NCBI RefSeq assembly: GCF_000337915.1 | Contig: NZ_AOJE01000025.1 | Span: 45,648-82,268, forward strand | Source: Halorubrum saccharovorum DSM 1137 | GTDB lineage: Archaea; Halobacteriota; Halobacteria; Halobacteriales; Haloferacaceae | DNA: 36,621 bases | Direction: 5' to 3' | Shown here: in pieces, positions 14,853 to 23,109 of the stretch | Layout of the letters: each line of letters opens with the position of its first letter | Numbering within the stretch: the stretch's first letter is position 1 | Made by a program: the position numbers and the translations under genes | The notes under the pieces: generated by a model | Database searches by the model: none | What the model was told of the DNA's origin: nothing | The model's input: the letters and a program-made list of their open reading frames with translations, nothing else

Positions 14853-15948
14853 CGTCGGTGAGCTCTTTTACGCTCTCGACGGTGTGTTCGCCCATGTGGC
14901 CGATCCGGAACGTCTCCTCGCCGAGTTGCGAGCCGTAGCCGTTCGAGAACGCCATGTCGTACTCCGCGCTCACTTCCTCGATGGTCGCCGCGACGTCGAT
15001 GCCTTGAGTGTTCTCGATGCAGGCGACCGTCTGCGACTCGTATCCCTCCTCGGGGAACATCGCGAAGTGCTCGTCCGCCCAGTCGTGGACGTACGCCATC
15101 ATCTCGCGGTGGCGCTCGTCGCGGGCCCGGTGGCCCTCGTCGAGCATGTGTTTCATCTGCTTGCGGTACGCTAACATGATCGGGATCGCGGGCGTCGAGT
15201 GGGTCTGTCCCTTGCGGTCGTAGTAGTCGATGGTGCGGCGGAAGCCGCCGTACCACGAGGAGTCGCCCTTCTCGACCTCGCGGTCGTAGGCGTCGTCGCT
15301 GACGACGCAGACCGCGAGCCCCGGCGGCATCGCGAACGCCTTCTGGGTGGACGCGAAGATCACGTCGATACCGTGTTCGTCGATGTCGACGTGATCGCCG
15401 CCGAGCGCGGAGACGGCGTCGACGACGAAGTACGTGTCCGGGTACTCCGCGACCACGTCGCCGATCTCCTCGATCGGGTTGCGGACGCCGGTCGACGACT
15501 CGTTCATCACGGTCGCGACCACGTCGTACTGTTTGTCGGTCGATTCGAGGTGCTCGCGGATGTCCTCGGGTTTGACGGCCTCACCCCACTCGTACTCCAG
15601 CCGGTCCACGTCCTTGCCGAGTCGCTCGGCGACGTTGGCGTGGCGCTCGCTGAAGCTCCCGCAGGTCGGGACCAGGATGTTCTCGTCGACGAGGTTGAGC
15701 GTCGACGCCTCCCAGAACTCGGTGCCGGAGGCGGTGAGGATCACGACCTCGTTGTCGGTGCCGAGGAACGTCTTCGTATCCTCGACGATGGTGGTGTACA
15801 GGTCGGTCATCCGGTCCATCCGGTGGCCGAACATCGGCTCCGCCATCGCCTCGATCACGTCGTCGCGGACCTCGGTCGGGCCGGGGATGTACAGCGTCTT
15901 GTCGTCGTAGTCGTCGCGGTATTCGCGTTTCTCTGTCACGGGATCCAC
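14827..15948 (-). CDS. Class V PLP-dependent aminotransferase (alanine-glyoxylate / serine type)
   Basis: The product is a 373-residue fold-type I enzyme. IPGPTEVRDDVIEAMAEPMFGHR near the N-terminus, given here in parts as IPGPTEV (21-27) and MFGHR (39-43), is typical of the alanine-glyoxylate / serine-pyruvate group. K203 in ASTQKAF is the pyridoxal phosphate lysine, and D177 in YFVVDAVSALGG binds the pyridine nitrogen. TASGTEFWE (72-80) binds the phosphate. The likely reaction is amino transfer between alanine or serine and glyoxylate or pyruvate; the exact substrates are not readable. The GTG at 15948 is used. A second GTG at 15939 sits just behind AGGTGGATCC, a good Shine-Dalgarno match, and may be the true start. 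The gene stands alone on its strand. Confidence 0.9.
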   Translation of the reverse strand: MDPVTEKREYRDDYDDKTLYIPGPTEVRDDVIEAMAEPMFGHRMDRMTDLYTTIVEDTKTFLGTDNEVVILTASGTEFWEASTLNLVDENILVPTCGSFSERHANVAERLGKDVDRLEYEWGEAVKPEDIREHLESTDKQYDVVATVMNESSTGVRNPIEEIGDVVAEYPDTYFVVDAVSALGGDHVDIDEHGIDVIFASTQKAFAMPPGLAVCVVSDDAYDREVEKGDSSWYGGFRRTIDYYDRKGQTHSTPAIPIMLAYRKQMKHMLDEGHRARDERHREMMAYVHDWADEHFAMFPEEGYESQTVACIENTQGIDVAATIEEVSAEYDMAFSNGYGSQLGEETFRIGHMGEHTVESVKELTDAIEDVADL

Positions 15949-16095
15949 CTGATGGATCGTACCGCGTCGCGCTGGGGTATGGACTTTGTGATATGTTCAA
16001 ACGGCGCTCGCGAGATGGTCAAAGGGCTCGATCGTCGCCGCCGCGCAAACCGCCTGTGTCTTCCGGAGACGGTGCCGTTGCCCGGATCAGCCGGG

Positions 16096-16101
16096 TTTAT
16101 A
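16096..16101 (+). promoter_or_regulatory. TATA box upstream of the leader ORF
   Basis: TTTATA lies 24-29 bp before the ATG at 16125 and not before the permease start at 16169. Transcription therefore most likely begins at the small leader ORF. Confidence 0.6.
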
Positions 16102-16124
16102 CGAACAGAGAAGAGAGAAACGGT

Positions 16125-16172
16125 ATGACAGACGCCCGGAGAGTTACAACCGACCGAGGTGGTCCGCCGTGA
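16125..16172 (+). CDS. 15-codon leader ORF overlapping the permease start
   Basis: ATG at 16125 opens a frame [15 protein letters not shown] that stops at TGA 16170-16172. That TGA overlaps the GTG start of the permease in the sequence GTGA. The ATG is placed right for a leaderless transcript from the TATA box at 16096. The permease GTG is preceded by GAGGTGGT (16156-16163), which can act as a Shine-Dalgarno sequence inside the leader ORF. This arrangement suits translational coupling or a regulatory peptide. It could instead be chance, with the ATG never used. Confidence 0.4.
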   Translation: MTDARRVTTDRGGPP

Positions 16173-18553
16173 GCGGCGACGAGGAACTCGCGAAGGACCT
16201 CGGACCGCTCGCGGCGCTCACGATCGGGATCGGGACGATGATCGGCGCCGGGATCTTCGTGCTCCCCGGCACCGCGGTCGCCCGCGCCGGCCCGCTCGCG
16301 GCGGCGACGTTCGTCCTCGGCGGCGTGATCGCGCTGTTCACGGCGCTGTCCGCCTCGGAGCTGGGAACTGCCATGCCGAAGTCCGGCGGGGCGTACTTCT
16401 ACGTCAACCGCGCGCTCGGCCCGCTGTTCGGCTCGATCGCGGGGTGGGCGAACTGGCTCGGGCTCGCGTTCGCGTCCGCCTTCTACATGTACGGGTTCGG
16501 CGAGTACGTCAACGCGCTCGTCGGGCTCGGCCCCGTCGGAGTCGGCCCGCTCACGCTGGAGGCGGCGCAGGTGATCGGGCTCGCCGGCGCCCTGCTCTTC
16601 ATCGCGGTCAACTACTTCGGCGCGAAGGAGACGGGCGGGCTCCAGATCGTCATCGTGATGTCCCTCTTGGGCATCCTCGCCGTCTTCACCGTCGTCGGTC
16701 TGCTGAACGCCGACATGGAGTCGCTGCGCCCGCTCGCGCCGCCGGGGACGACGAGCCAAGTGCTCCCGGTGACGGGGATCATCTTCGTCTCGTATCTCGG
16801 GTTCGTGCAGATCACCTCGGTCGCCGAGGAGATCAAGAACCCCGGCCGGAACCTCCCGCTCGCGGTCCTCGGCTCGGTCGTCATCGTCACGGCCGTGTAC
16901 GCGCTGTTCCTCGTCGTGCTGCTCGCGGCGGTCCCGAACGAACTCGTCGCGAACAACGAGACCGCGGTCGTCGACGCCGCCCGATTGCTGTTCGGCAACT
17001 ACGAGGTGTTCGGCTACTCGCTGGGCGCCGTCGGCGCCGGCATGCTCCTGATCGGCGGGCTGCTCGCGACCGCCTCCTCGGCGAACGCGTCGATCCTCTC
17101 GTCGTCCCGGATCAACTTCGCGATGGGTCGCGAGAAGATCGTCACCCCGAAGCTCAACGAGATCCACCAGCGGTTCGGCACGCCCTACAAGTCGATCGCG
17201 CTCACCGGCGCGCTCATCCTCGTGTTCCTCGTCGCCGGCGGCGTCGAGTCGCTGTCGACGATGGGCTCCGTCCTTCACCTCATCGTCTACGGGCTGCTCA
17301 ACCTCGCGCTGATCGTGATGCGCGAGTCGGAGGTCGAGGGGTACGATCCCGACTTCGAGGTCCCCTTCTACCCGATCGTCCCGATAATCGGGACGCTGTC
17401 GTCGTTCGCGCTGATAATCTACATCGACCCGACGATCATCCTGTTCTCGGCCGGGCTCGTCGCCTTCGCCGCGCTCTGGTACCTGCTGTACGCTCGCGGG
17501 AAGGTCGAGTCGCGCGGCGTGTTGGGGACGTGGATCCTCGACCGGTCCGACGAGCTCCCCAAGCCCGCGGTGTCGGCCGCGACCTCCGTCCAGCCGAGCG
17601 GCGACGACTACCGGGTGATGGTGCCGCTCGCGAACCCCGCGACGGAGGAGCACCTGATCACGCTCGCGTCGGCCATCGCGAAGCAGCGGAACGGGACGGT
17701 CGTCGCCGTCAACATCGCGAACGTGCCCGACCAGACCTCGCTGGAGGCGGCCCGCGACCGCGGCGCGCACGAGGCGGCACACGACCTGTTGAGTCAGGCC
17801 CGCGAGGACGCCGAGACGTTCGGCGTCGACGTGGAGACCCACGTCGTCTTATCGCACCGCGTGTTCGAGGAGGTGTTCGACGCCGCGCGCACCTACGGCG
17901 CCGACATGACCGTGATGGGCTGGGGCGAGGACTCCCACGGGGCGCCCGGCCGCGCCGAGTCCGCCGTCGACGAGCTGGCGTACTCGCTCCCCTCTGACTT
18001 CCTCGTGTTCCGCGACCGCGGGTTCGACCCGTCGCGGATCCTCGTGCCGACGGCCGGCGGCCCGGCCTCCGACCTGTCCGGCGCGGTGGCGAAGATGCTC
18101 CAGACGGAGTTCGACGGCGAAGTCACGCTGCTGCACGTCGCCGAGGACGAGGCCGAGGGGCGCGCGTTCCTCTCCGAGTGGGCCGCCGACCACGACCTCT
18201 CGGGCGCGACGCTCCGGATCGAGACCGGCGACGTCGAGACCAGCATCGAGCGCGCCGCTCGCGACGCGACGATGCTCATCATCGGCGCGACCCAGAAGGG
18301 ACTCCTCTCGCGGCTGGTCCGCGGATCGCTCGTGTTGGACGTGCTCAACGAGGTGGAGTGTTCCGTGCTGCTCGCCGAGCCGAAGAGCGACCGCGGCTTC
18401 CTCGACCGGCTGTTCGGCAGCGGCGCGCGGTCGAACGACGTGACCGACGCGACCCCGACGCCCGCCGAGACCGGCGTCGAGCCGGAGCCGTCGACGCCGG
18501 AGATCGACGACTCCGAGAGCGACTCGACGGACGATTCGAAGGACGGCGCCTAA
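16169..18553 (+). CDS. APC-family amino acid permease fused to two universal stress domains
   Basis: The product is 794 residues. Residues 14-455 form about 12 membrane helices of the amino acid-polyamine-cation permease type; the first carries [15 protein letters not shown], the substrate-binding signature. Two universal stress protein domains follow in the cytoplasm (about 480-600 and 622-740). The second keeps the nucleotide loop as [15 protein letters not shown] near the end; the first has lost it. A low-complexity acidic tail (from about 765) closes the protein. Fused permease-USP proteins are known in haloarchaea and are presumed to take up amino acids under control of the USP part. A GTG start with a Shine-Dalgarno sequence lies within a 15-codon leader ORF. 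A related but split pair lies at 29371-31583. It is convergent with trkH, 44 bp apart. Confidence 0.92.
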   Translation: MSGDEELAKDLGPLAALTIGIGTMIGAGIFVLPGTAVARAGPLAAATFVLGGVIALFTALSASELGTAMPKSGGAYFYVNRALGPLFGSIAGWANWLGLAFASAFYMYGFGEYVNALVGLGPVGVGPLTLEAAQVIGLAGALLFIAVNYFGAKETGGLQIVIVMSLLGILAVFTVVGLLNADMESLRPLAPPGTTSQVLPVTGIIFVSYLGFVQITSVAEEIKNPGRNLPLAVLGSVVIVTAVYALFLVVLLAAVPNELVANNETAVVDAARLLFGNYEVFGYSLGAVGAGMLLIGGLLATASSANASILSSSRINFAMGREKIVTPKLNEIHQRFGTPYKSIALTGALILVFLVAGGVESLSTMGSVLHLIVYGLLNLALIVMRESEVEGYDPDFEVPFYPIVPIIGTLSSFALIIYIDPTIILFSAGLVAFAALWYLLYARGKVESRGVLGTWILDRSDELPKPAVSAATSVQPSGDDYRVMVPLANPATEEHLITLASAIAKQRNGTVVAVNIANVPDQTSLEAARDRGAHEAAHDLLSQAREDAETFGVDVETHVVLSHRVFEEVFDAARTYGADMTVMGWGEDSHGAPGRAESAVDELAYSLPSDFLVFRDRGFDPSRILVPTAGGPASDLSGAVAKMLQTEFDGEVTLLHVAEDEAEGRAFLSEWAADHDLSGATLRIETGDVETSIERAARDATMLIIGATQKGLLSRLVRGSLVLDVLNEVECSVLLAEPKSDRGFLDRLFGSGARSNDVTDATPTPAETGVEPEPSTPEIDDSESDSTDDSKDGA

Positions 18554-18597
18554 CTGACGAGGCGTGGTCCGAATCCGCCGGACGACTTTCGCCTTCG

Positions 18598-20151
18598 TCA
18601 GGCGGAGCGGTCGAGCCGGCGAACGATCGTTCCGAGCAACACCGCCACCGGGATTATTTCGAGCCGACCGACCCACATGTTGACGATCAGCATCGCCTTC
18701 GCCGTCTCCGGCATGGCCGGCCCGGTGACCCCCGAGTCGAGGCCGACGTTGCTCTGTGCGCTCATCACGTCGAAGATCACGTACTCCAGCGGGTACGTCG
18801 GGGGAAGGACCCGAAGCAGGACGGCGACGCCGATCACGAGGAACGCGATCCACAGCAGGAACACGACCGTCGCCTCGGTGTACTCCCGTTGCGCCTGCGC
18901 CTCGCTGAGGCGTCGGTCGCCGATCTGGAGGTAGCGAATCGCGGCCTGCGGCCGGAACACGTCCTGAATCTGCCAGATCGTTCCCTTGACCAGCGTCACG
19001 ACGCGGATGAGCTTGATCCCGCTCACCGTCGAGCCGGCCGCCGCGCCGGTTAACATTCCGAGGCACGCGAACAGCGTCGGGCCCGCGGTCCAGACGCGTT
19101 CGGTGCCGCCGCCGATCGACGTGCTCCCGAAGCCGGTGTTCGACGTCGCGGAGACGAACTGGAACAGGCTCACCCGGAACGTCTCCTCCAGCGTGGCGTA
19201 CTGGCCGTTCACGTAGAGGATCGCGGTCAACACGAGCGATCCGACGGTGAACCAGATGAACACCCATCGCGTCTGGAGGTCGGTGTAGAAGTTCCGGACC
19301 TCCCCCTTGAAGATCAGGTAGTGGATCGGGAACGCGATGCTCCCCGCGACCATGATCGGGACCGTGGCGTACTCGATCAGCGGGCTGCCGTAGTGGCCGA
19401 TCGAGTCCGCGTGGACGGAGAACCCGCCGGTCGCGATGCCGGTCATTCCGTGGTTGATCGCGTCCCACAGGGGCATCCCCGTGAGGAGGAACAGGGCGAT
19501 CGAGCCGAGCGTGAGGCCGACGAAGATCTTCCAAATCTCGCGGACGGTCGTCACGATGCTGGGATGGATCTTTTCGGAGCGCGCCTCGCTCTCGTACAGT
19601 GTGTACGATCCGCTGCTCCCGCCCGAGCGGCGCAGGATCGCGACCGTCAAGACGATCACGCCGACGCCGCCGACCCACTCGATGAACGACCGCCACCAGT
19701 GGATCGCCCGGGGGAGCTCCTCCTCGACGGCCGCCATCGTGAGCCCGGTCCCGGTGAAGCCGCTCATGCTCTCGAACACCGCGTCAAGCGGATCGAGGAA
19801 CACCGCGGTCGTCGAGTCCATCGGCGGCGTGTTCATCCAGACGGGAAACGGGTTCAGCTGGATCGTCCACGCGATCAGGACGAACGGGAGCCCGCCGAGT
19901 ATCCCAACGAGCGCCCACGCCGTGGCCGCGGTGACCATCGCCTCGCGCTTCTCCGGCGGGTCGGCGCCACGGTACCGCCGGACCAGCCCAGTTCCGATCC
20001 CCGCCATGACGACCGCGGAGACCACGAACGCCGGGACGGTGTAGAACTCGCCGTTGACCGCCGCCACGACGAGCGAGATCAGCATCATCAGCGAGACCGC
20101 CTGGACGATGCGGCCGACGTCGCGGCCGACGGTGTCCGTCTTGACTCTCAT
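18598..20151 (-). CDS. trkH: Trk potassium uptake membrane subunit TrkH
   Basis: The product is a 517-residue potassium channel-like subunit of the Trk/Ktr type. All four pore repeats with their filter glycines are visible: SGFTGTG (130-136), GIATGGFS (238-245), SATSNTGFG (334-342) and SAQSNVGLDSG (464-474). Transmembrane helices pair around each. It imports K+, the main compatible ion of a haloarchaeal cytoplasm. It is the second gene after trkA in a leftward operon with a 46-bp spacer. The start codon is directly preceded by AGGTGATCC, an excellent match to the anti-Shine-Dalgarno end of 16S rRNA, unlike the leaderless genes around it. Confidence 0.95.
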   Translation of the reverse strand: MRVKTDTVGRDVGRIVQAVSLMMLISLVVAAVNGEFYTVPAFVVSAVVMAGIGTGLVRRYRGADPPEKREAMVTAATAWALVGILGGLPFVLIAWTIQLNPFPVWMNTPPMDSTTAVFLDPLDAVFESMSGFTGTGLTMAAVEEELPRAIHWWRSFIEWVGGVGVIVLTVAILRRSGGSSGSYTLYESEARSEKIHPSIVTTVREIWKIFVGLTLGSIALFLLTGMPLWDAINHGMTGIATGGFSVHADSIGHYGSPLIEYATVPIMVAGSIAFPIHYLIFKGEVRNFYTDLQTRWVFIWFTVGSLVLTAILYVNGQYATLEETFRVSLFQFVSATSNTGFGSTSIGGGTERVWTAGPTLFACLGMLTGAAAGSTVSGIKLIRVVTLVKGTIWQIQDVFRPQAAIRYLQIGDRRLSEAQAQREYTEATVVFLLWIAFLVIGVAVLLRVLPPTYPLEYVIFDVMSAQSNVGLDSGVTGPAMPETAKAMLIVNMWVGRLEIIPVAVLLGTIVRRLDRSA

Positions 20152-20160
20152 GGATCACCT
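20152..20160 (-). promoter_or_regulatory. Strong Shine-Dalgarno sequence of trkH
   Basis: Read on the minus strand it is AGGTGATCC directly against the ATG, nine bases matching the haloarchaeal Shine-Dalgarno consensus. It fixes the trkH start and suits internal translation from a trkA-trkH message. Confidence 0.65.
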
Positions 20161-20197
20161 GCGTCGGAGCGGTCTCCCCGCGATACCGGTCGGACGG

Positions 20198-20905
20198 TCA
20201 CAGCCTCACCCCGTTCGAGCCGTTCTCCTGATCCTCGTAGTGGCCGAAGATGTCCGTCACGTCCGGTGTCGCACCGGTTCCGGAGTAGACGGTCAACAGG
20301 TCTCCCGTCTCGATGCGTGTCTGTCCGCGGGGCGTGATCGGCGAGTCCGCGTCCCCCCGTTCGATCGCCACGATGAGCGTCTCGTCACCGAGGAGTCCTT
20401 CCTCGTCGGCCTCGATGAGGGTCTTTCCGGCGATCGGCGCCTCCTCGGCGACCGTGATCTCGAACACCTCGGCGACATCACCGACCCGCATGTAGTCGAC
20501 GATCGAGGGCCGGTCGACGGACCGGAACAGCGACTCCGCGATGAGTCGCTGCGGGTTCTGCATGGTGTTCACGCCGATCTGACGGAACAGATTCATGTGC
20601 TCGGGATTGTGGACGACCGAGACGACGTTGGGTATCTCGAGCTCCTGTGCGAGCAGCGAGACCATCACGTTGGTCGCGTCCTGATCGGTCGTCGTGACGA
20701 TCGCGTCCGCACGGTCGCTCCCGGCGTCGGCGAGGTTCTCTTTGACCGTCGCGTCGGCGTTGAGCACCATACAGTCGTACTCGCTCGCGACCGCGTCCGC
20801 CTTTTCGGGGTCGGTCTCGATGACGACGACTTCGTATCCGGCGCGCGTTGCGATTTCGATGAGCGGCGTTCCGATGTCGCCGGCTCCGACGATGATGATG
20901 TACAT
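20198..20905 (-). CDS. trkA: Trk potassium uptake regulatory subunit TrkA
   Basis: The product is a 235-residue cytosolic gating subunit. The N-terminal RCK/TrkA_N Rossmann domain has GAGDIG (7-12) and an acidic residue at the end of the second strand (VVVIETD), the nucleotide-binding pattern. The C-terminal TrkA_C domain (about 150-220) has VAEVFEITVAEEAPIAGKTL and TPRGQTRIETGDLLTVYSG. The subunit opens or closes TrkH in response to nucleotides. It precedes trkH in the same operon. Length is typical for a single-repeat TrkA. Confidence 0.95.
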   Translation of the reverse strand: MYIIIVGAGDIGTPLIEIATRAGYEVVVIETDPEKADAVASEYDCMVLNADATVKENLADAGSDRADAIVTTTDQDATNVMVSLLAQELEIPNVVSVVHNPEHMNLFRQIGVNTMQNPQRLIAESLFRSVDRPSIVDYMRVGDVAEVFEITVAEEAPIAGKTLIEADEEGLLGDETLIVAIERGDADSPITPRGQTRIETGDLLTVYSGTGATPDVTDIFGHYEDQENGSNGVRL

Positions 20906-21036
20906 GTGTAGCGTTCGTATCCGTGGTCGATCGTTTTCTCAGGCGATTCCCGGGCCGAACCGCGGGCTCACGTCCCGGTCACGGCGGCGGCGGTCGCGAC
21001 CGGCGACCGGACTGTCGATCCGACGAGACGGGTCAG

Positions 21037-21393
21037 TCACCGCCGGTCACCGTCGGATTCGGCCTGAACCTTTCCCAAGTAGTGCCAGCGGTACTGACCG
21101 TCCCAGCCGTCTCTCGCGGGCTCCCAGTTGACCCTGTACACGAACGGCCCGCGTGCCCAACCGGTCTCATTCGGGCGCTCCACGACGGCGATCGTGTACG
21201 CGCCGTGGTCCTCCGTGTAGACGAGCTCCTCGTCGCCCCTGGACTCAATCGCGTCCGTCAGCGACGGATGCTCTCGGAGGAGCTGTTGGGCGTAGTGGAT
21301 GATCTCCCTGAGCTGCGTATCGCTGCAGTCTTCGAGCGCGACGATGACCTCGTCGGAGACGCCGTCCGGGCGATCAGTATCGGGTGATGTCAT
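21037..21393 (-). CDS. Small hypothetical acidic protein
   Basis: A 118-residue protein I cannot assign. It has a short disordered acidic start, a helical segment (VALEDCSDTQLREIIHYA, then QQLLREHPSLTDAIES), and a beta-rich second half with many aromatics (FVYRVNWEPARDGWDGQYRW, HYLGKVQ). No membrane helix or metal motif. The start MTSPDTDRP at 21393 is preferred. A longer frame from the ATG at 21513 would add 40 residues, and since AT-rich DNA lies about 26 bp before that ATG it cannot be excluded. It is divergent from the AsnC-type regulator and reads toward trkA. Confidence 0.65.
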   Translation of the reverse strand: MTSPDTDRPDGVSDEVIVALEDCSDTQLREIIHYAQQLLREHPSLTDAIESRGDEELVYTEDHGAYTIAVVERPNETGWARGPFVYRVNWEPARDGWDGQYRWHYLGKVQAESDGDRR

Positions 21394-21510
21394 GGTGTGA
21401 GTGTGTGGCGGCTGGTTCGATTCCGGCCGCGGCGCCGCCTGAGTTCGATCGGGAAGCGTCACGGCTTCGTTTTTGTCGCGGAACCTGATGCAGCACCTAT
21501 TTCGCTCAGG

Positions 21511-21612
21511 CATAAGTATTTCCTTCTGAATTTTTGAGAAGCAATTCTAGAAGGAGAAATATTTCCTTATGAGAAATCCCCAGTCCCGTGGAGAGCGGCT
21601 ATGAGAAATCCT
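21511..21612. promoter_or_regulatory. AT-rich divergent control region with repeats
   Basis: TATTTCCTTNTGA occurs at 21517-21529 and 21560-21572. A reversed, imperfect partner AGAAGGAGAAATA lies at 21549-21561, so the first copy forms a near-palindrome with it. TATGAGAAATCC is repeated at 21568 and 21600, 32 bp apart. This AT-rich patch between divergent genes is the likely promoter and operator region; the AsnC-type regulator encoded to the right is a natural candidate to bind it. Confidence 0.5.
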
Positions 21613-21638
21613 TTGTGCTGCCCGGTCGTTGTTCGATC

Positions 21639-22388
21639 ATGGGACACCGTATCGATGAGATCGACAAGCGCATCCTCTACTACTTCGGTGTGGACGCGCG
21701 AAACACGGCGACATCGGACATCGCCGCGGAGATGGAGGTCACGCCGGCGACGATCCGAAATCGGATCGACCAGCTCGAAGAGCGAGGGATTCTTCGGGGG
21801 TACCTCGCCGACATCGACTACAAGTCGATCGGCGGGTACGTCACCTACCTGTTCCGGTGTACGGCGCCGATCCCGGACCGGACGCAGCTGGCTCAGTCGG
21901 CGCTGGACGTTTCGGGGGTCGTCAATGTCCAGGAGCTGATGGCGGGCACGGCCAACCTCCTCGTGACGGTGGTCGGTTCGGATACCGAAGACATCAACCA
22001 CGCCGCCGGCGAGCTTGCCGACCTCGGACTAACGATCGAAGACGAGAACGTGATGCAGGGGGAGTACCACAGACCGTACGACCCGTTCGGTCCCGAGAAG
22101 GTTCCGAAGGGGCCGTCGCTGACCGACTTCATGAGCCTCGCGGGAGATGCCGAAGTCGCGGAGTTCACCGTCTCGGAAGGGGCCGAGATCGCGGGCAACA
22201 CCATCGAGCAAGCGGTCGAAGAGGGCCAGCTCTCCCGAGAGACCCACGTGGTCGGCATCGAACGGGAGGGCAACGTGCTCACGCCCAAGGGCGAAACGAC
22301 CTTCCGAGCGGGCGATATCGTCTCGCTGCTCTCGACGGCGCCGTTCGATCAGGACTCGCTGAAGGCGTTCGGGACGCAGGGGGGGTGA
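21639..22388 (+). CDS. AsnC/Lrp-type regulator with TrkA_C domain
   Basis: The product is a 249-residue protein. The N-terminal winged helix is AsnC-like (IDEIDKRILYYFGVDARNTA, then SDIAAEMEVTPATIRNRIDQ and LEERGIL, about 5-52). A middle RAM-like ligand domain follows (VTYLFRCTAPIPDR to VTVVGSDTEDI). The C-terminal domain (about 165-240) is a TrkA_C/RCK_C fold: VAEFTVSEGAEIAGNTIEQA, then VVGIEREGNVLTPKGETTFR and GDIVSLLS. RCK_C domains sense small ligands such as nucleotides, so this may be a regulator of ion transport, a view supported by trkA-trkH nearby. The start at MGHRIDEID matches the family; the frame is open back to 21588. Confidence 0.88.
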   Translation: MGHRIDEIDKRILYYFGVDARNTATSDIAAEMEVTPATIRNRIDQLEERGILRGYLADIDYKSIGGYVTYLFRCTAPIPDRTQLAQSALDVSGVVNVQELMAGTANLLVTVVGSDTEDINHAAGELADLGLTIEDENVMQGEYHRPYDPFGPEKVPKGPSLTDFMSLAGDAEVAEFTVSEGAEIAGNTIEQAVEEGQLSRETHVVGIEREGNVLTPKGETTFRAGDIVSLLSTAPFDQDSLKAFGTQGG

Positions 22389-22421
22389 GATCGGCCGCGA
22401 ACCGATCGCCGACGGTCGGGG

Positions 22422-22679
22422 CTACCCCCAGTGCCAGAAGTGGTCCCCGTCTTCCTCGACGGGCTCGGTCCGCGCCCGCAGGTCTGCGACATCGTCGGCG
22501 GTCGGCTCGTGATCGTCCGGCAGCGACTCCATGCACTCGAAACAGAGGAAGAACTCGGAGCCGTCCGTCAGTTCGAGGGTCATCCCTTGCGTCGACTCGA
22601 ACGCGAAGTTCCACAGGTCGCCGATCCCCCCGGCGATCCTGACGGATCGCTCGCAGACGAAACACGACTCCGAGGCCAT
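22422..22679 (-). CDS. Small zinc-finger protein with two CxxC motifs
   Basis: An 85-residue protein with two CxxC pairs, CFVC near residues 5-8 and CFEC near 40-50, that together can bind one zinc ion. Between them is GGIGDLWNFAFESTQGMTLEL, after them an acidic tail ending in FWHWG. Such tiny zinc-ribbon proteins are numerous in haloarchaea and some have regulatory roles; this one is not assignable. Start MASESCFVC at 22679 is chosen because the upstream extension is basic and not protein-like. It is convergent with the AsnC-type regulator, 33 bp apart. Confidence 0.75.
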   Translation of the reverse strand: MASESCFVCERSVRIAGGIGDLWNFAFESTQGMTLELTDGSEFFLCFECMESLPDDHEPTADDVADLRARTEPVEEDGDHFWHWG

Positions 22680-22745
22680 ACGCGGGCTAGCGGCTCGGAG
22701 CGGTAATGCGTGTCGCCGTGGATACGCTTTCGTTCGCGTGGCTTG

Positions 22746-23099
22746 TTTATAAGTGGTTGTCGGGGATCTTACGATGGACGACGCCAGGGCCCCAGCCGCT
22801 CGGTGATACGCGATCGAAAACTCCGCGGTGAACACCGCCAAAGCCCCAGCCGCGAGGCGGACAGACGCTTGTTGCGCTCCTCGTCACTCGCTGCACTCGT
22901 TCCTACGGTGCTTACGGCGCCTCTGTCCGCCTCGCGGCTACCCCTTTGAGTCCCACCCGCCCCGCACCACAACCGCAGCCTCACGCCTCCCCAGCCTCGT
23001 CAGTCGCCTCCGCTTCGCTCCGGCGACTGACTCCCTCGCGGGCGGTTCGCGCCGCGTTGCGGCGCTCACCGGCGCACCACCGCGCTGATCACTTATAAA
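22746..23099. mobile_element. MITE-like hairpin-rich non-coding repeat
   Basis: A gene-free 354-bp segment bounded by a 10-bp inverted repeat, TTTATAAGTG at 22746-22755 and CACTTATAAA at 23090-23099. Inside are a perfect 18-bp stem (22848-22865 with 22922-22939), a 9-bp stem TCAGTCGCC/GGCGACTGA (23000-23030), a 7-bp stem GCGCCGC/GCGGCGC (23049-23065), and a direct repeat CGCCA..GCCCCAGCCGC (22782 and 22836). From memory, sequences of this kind are abundant between genes in Halorubrum. No target duplication is visible. The outer TTTATAA could also act as a TATA box. Confidence 0.55.
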
Positions 23100-23109
23100 T
23101 CGTCGCCCG

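Noticed and set aside
16097-17842. 581-codon minus-strand frame opposite the APC permease
   Set aside because: Extreme arginine/aspartate/glutamate bias, no domain, and it lies against a clear membrane protein gene.
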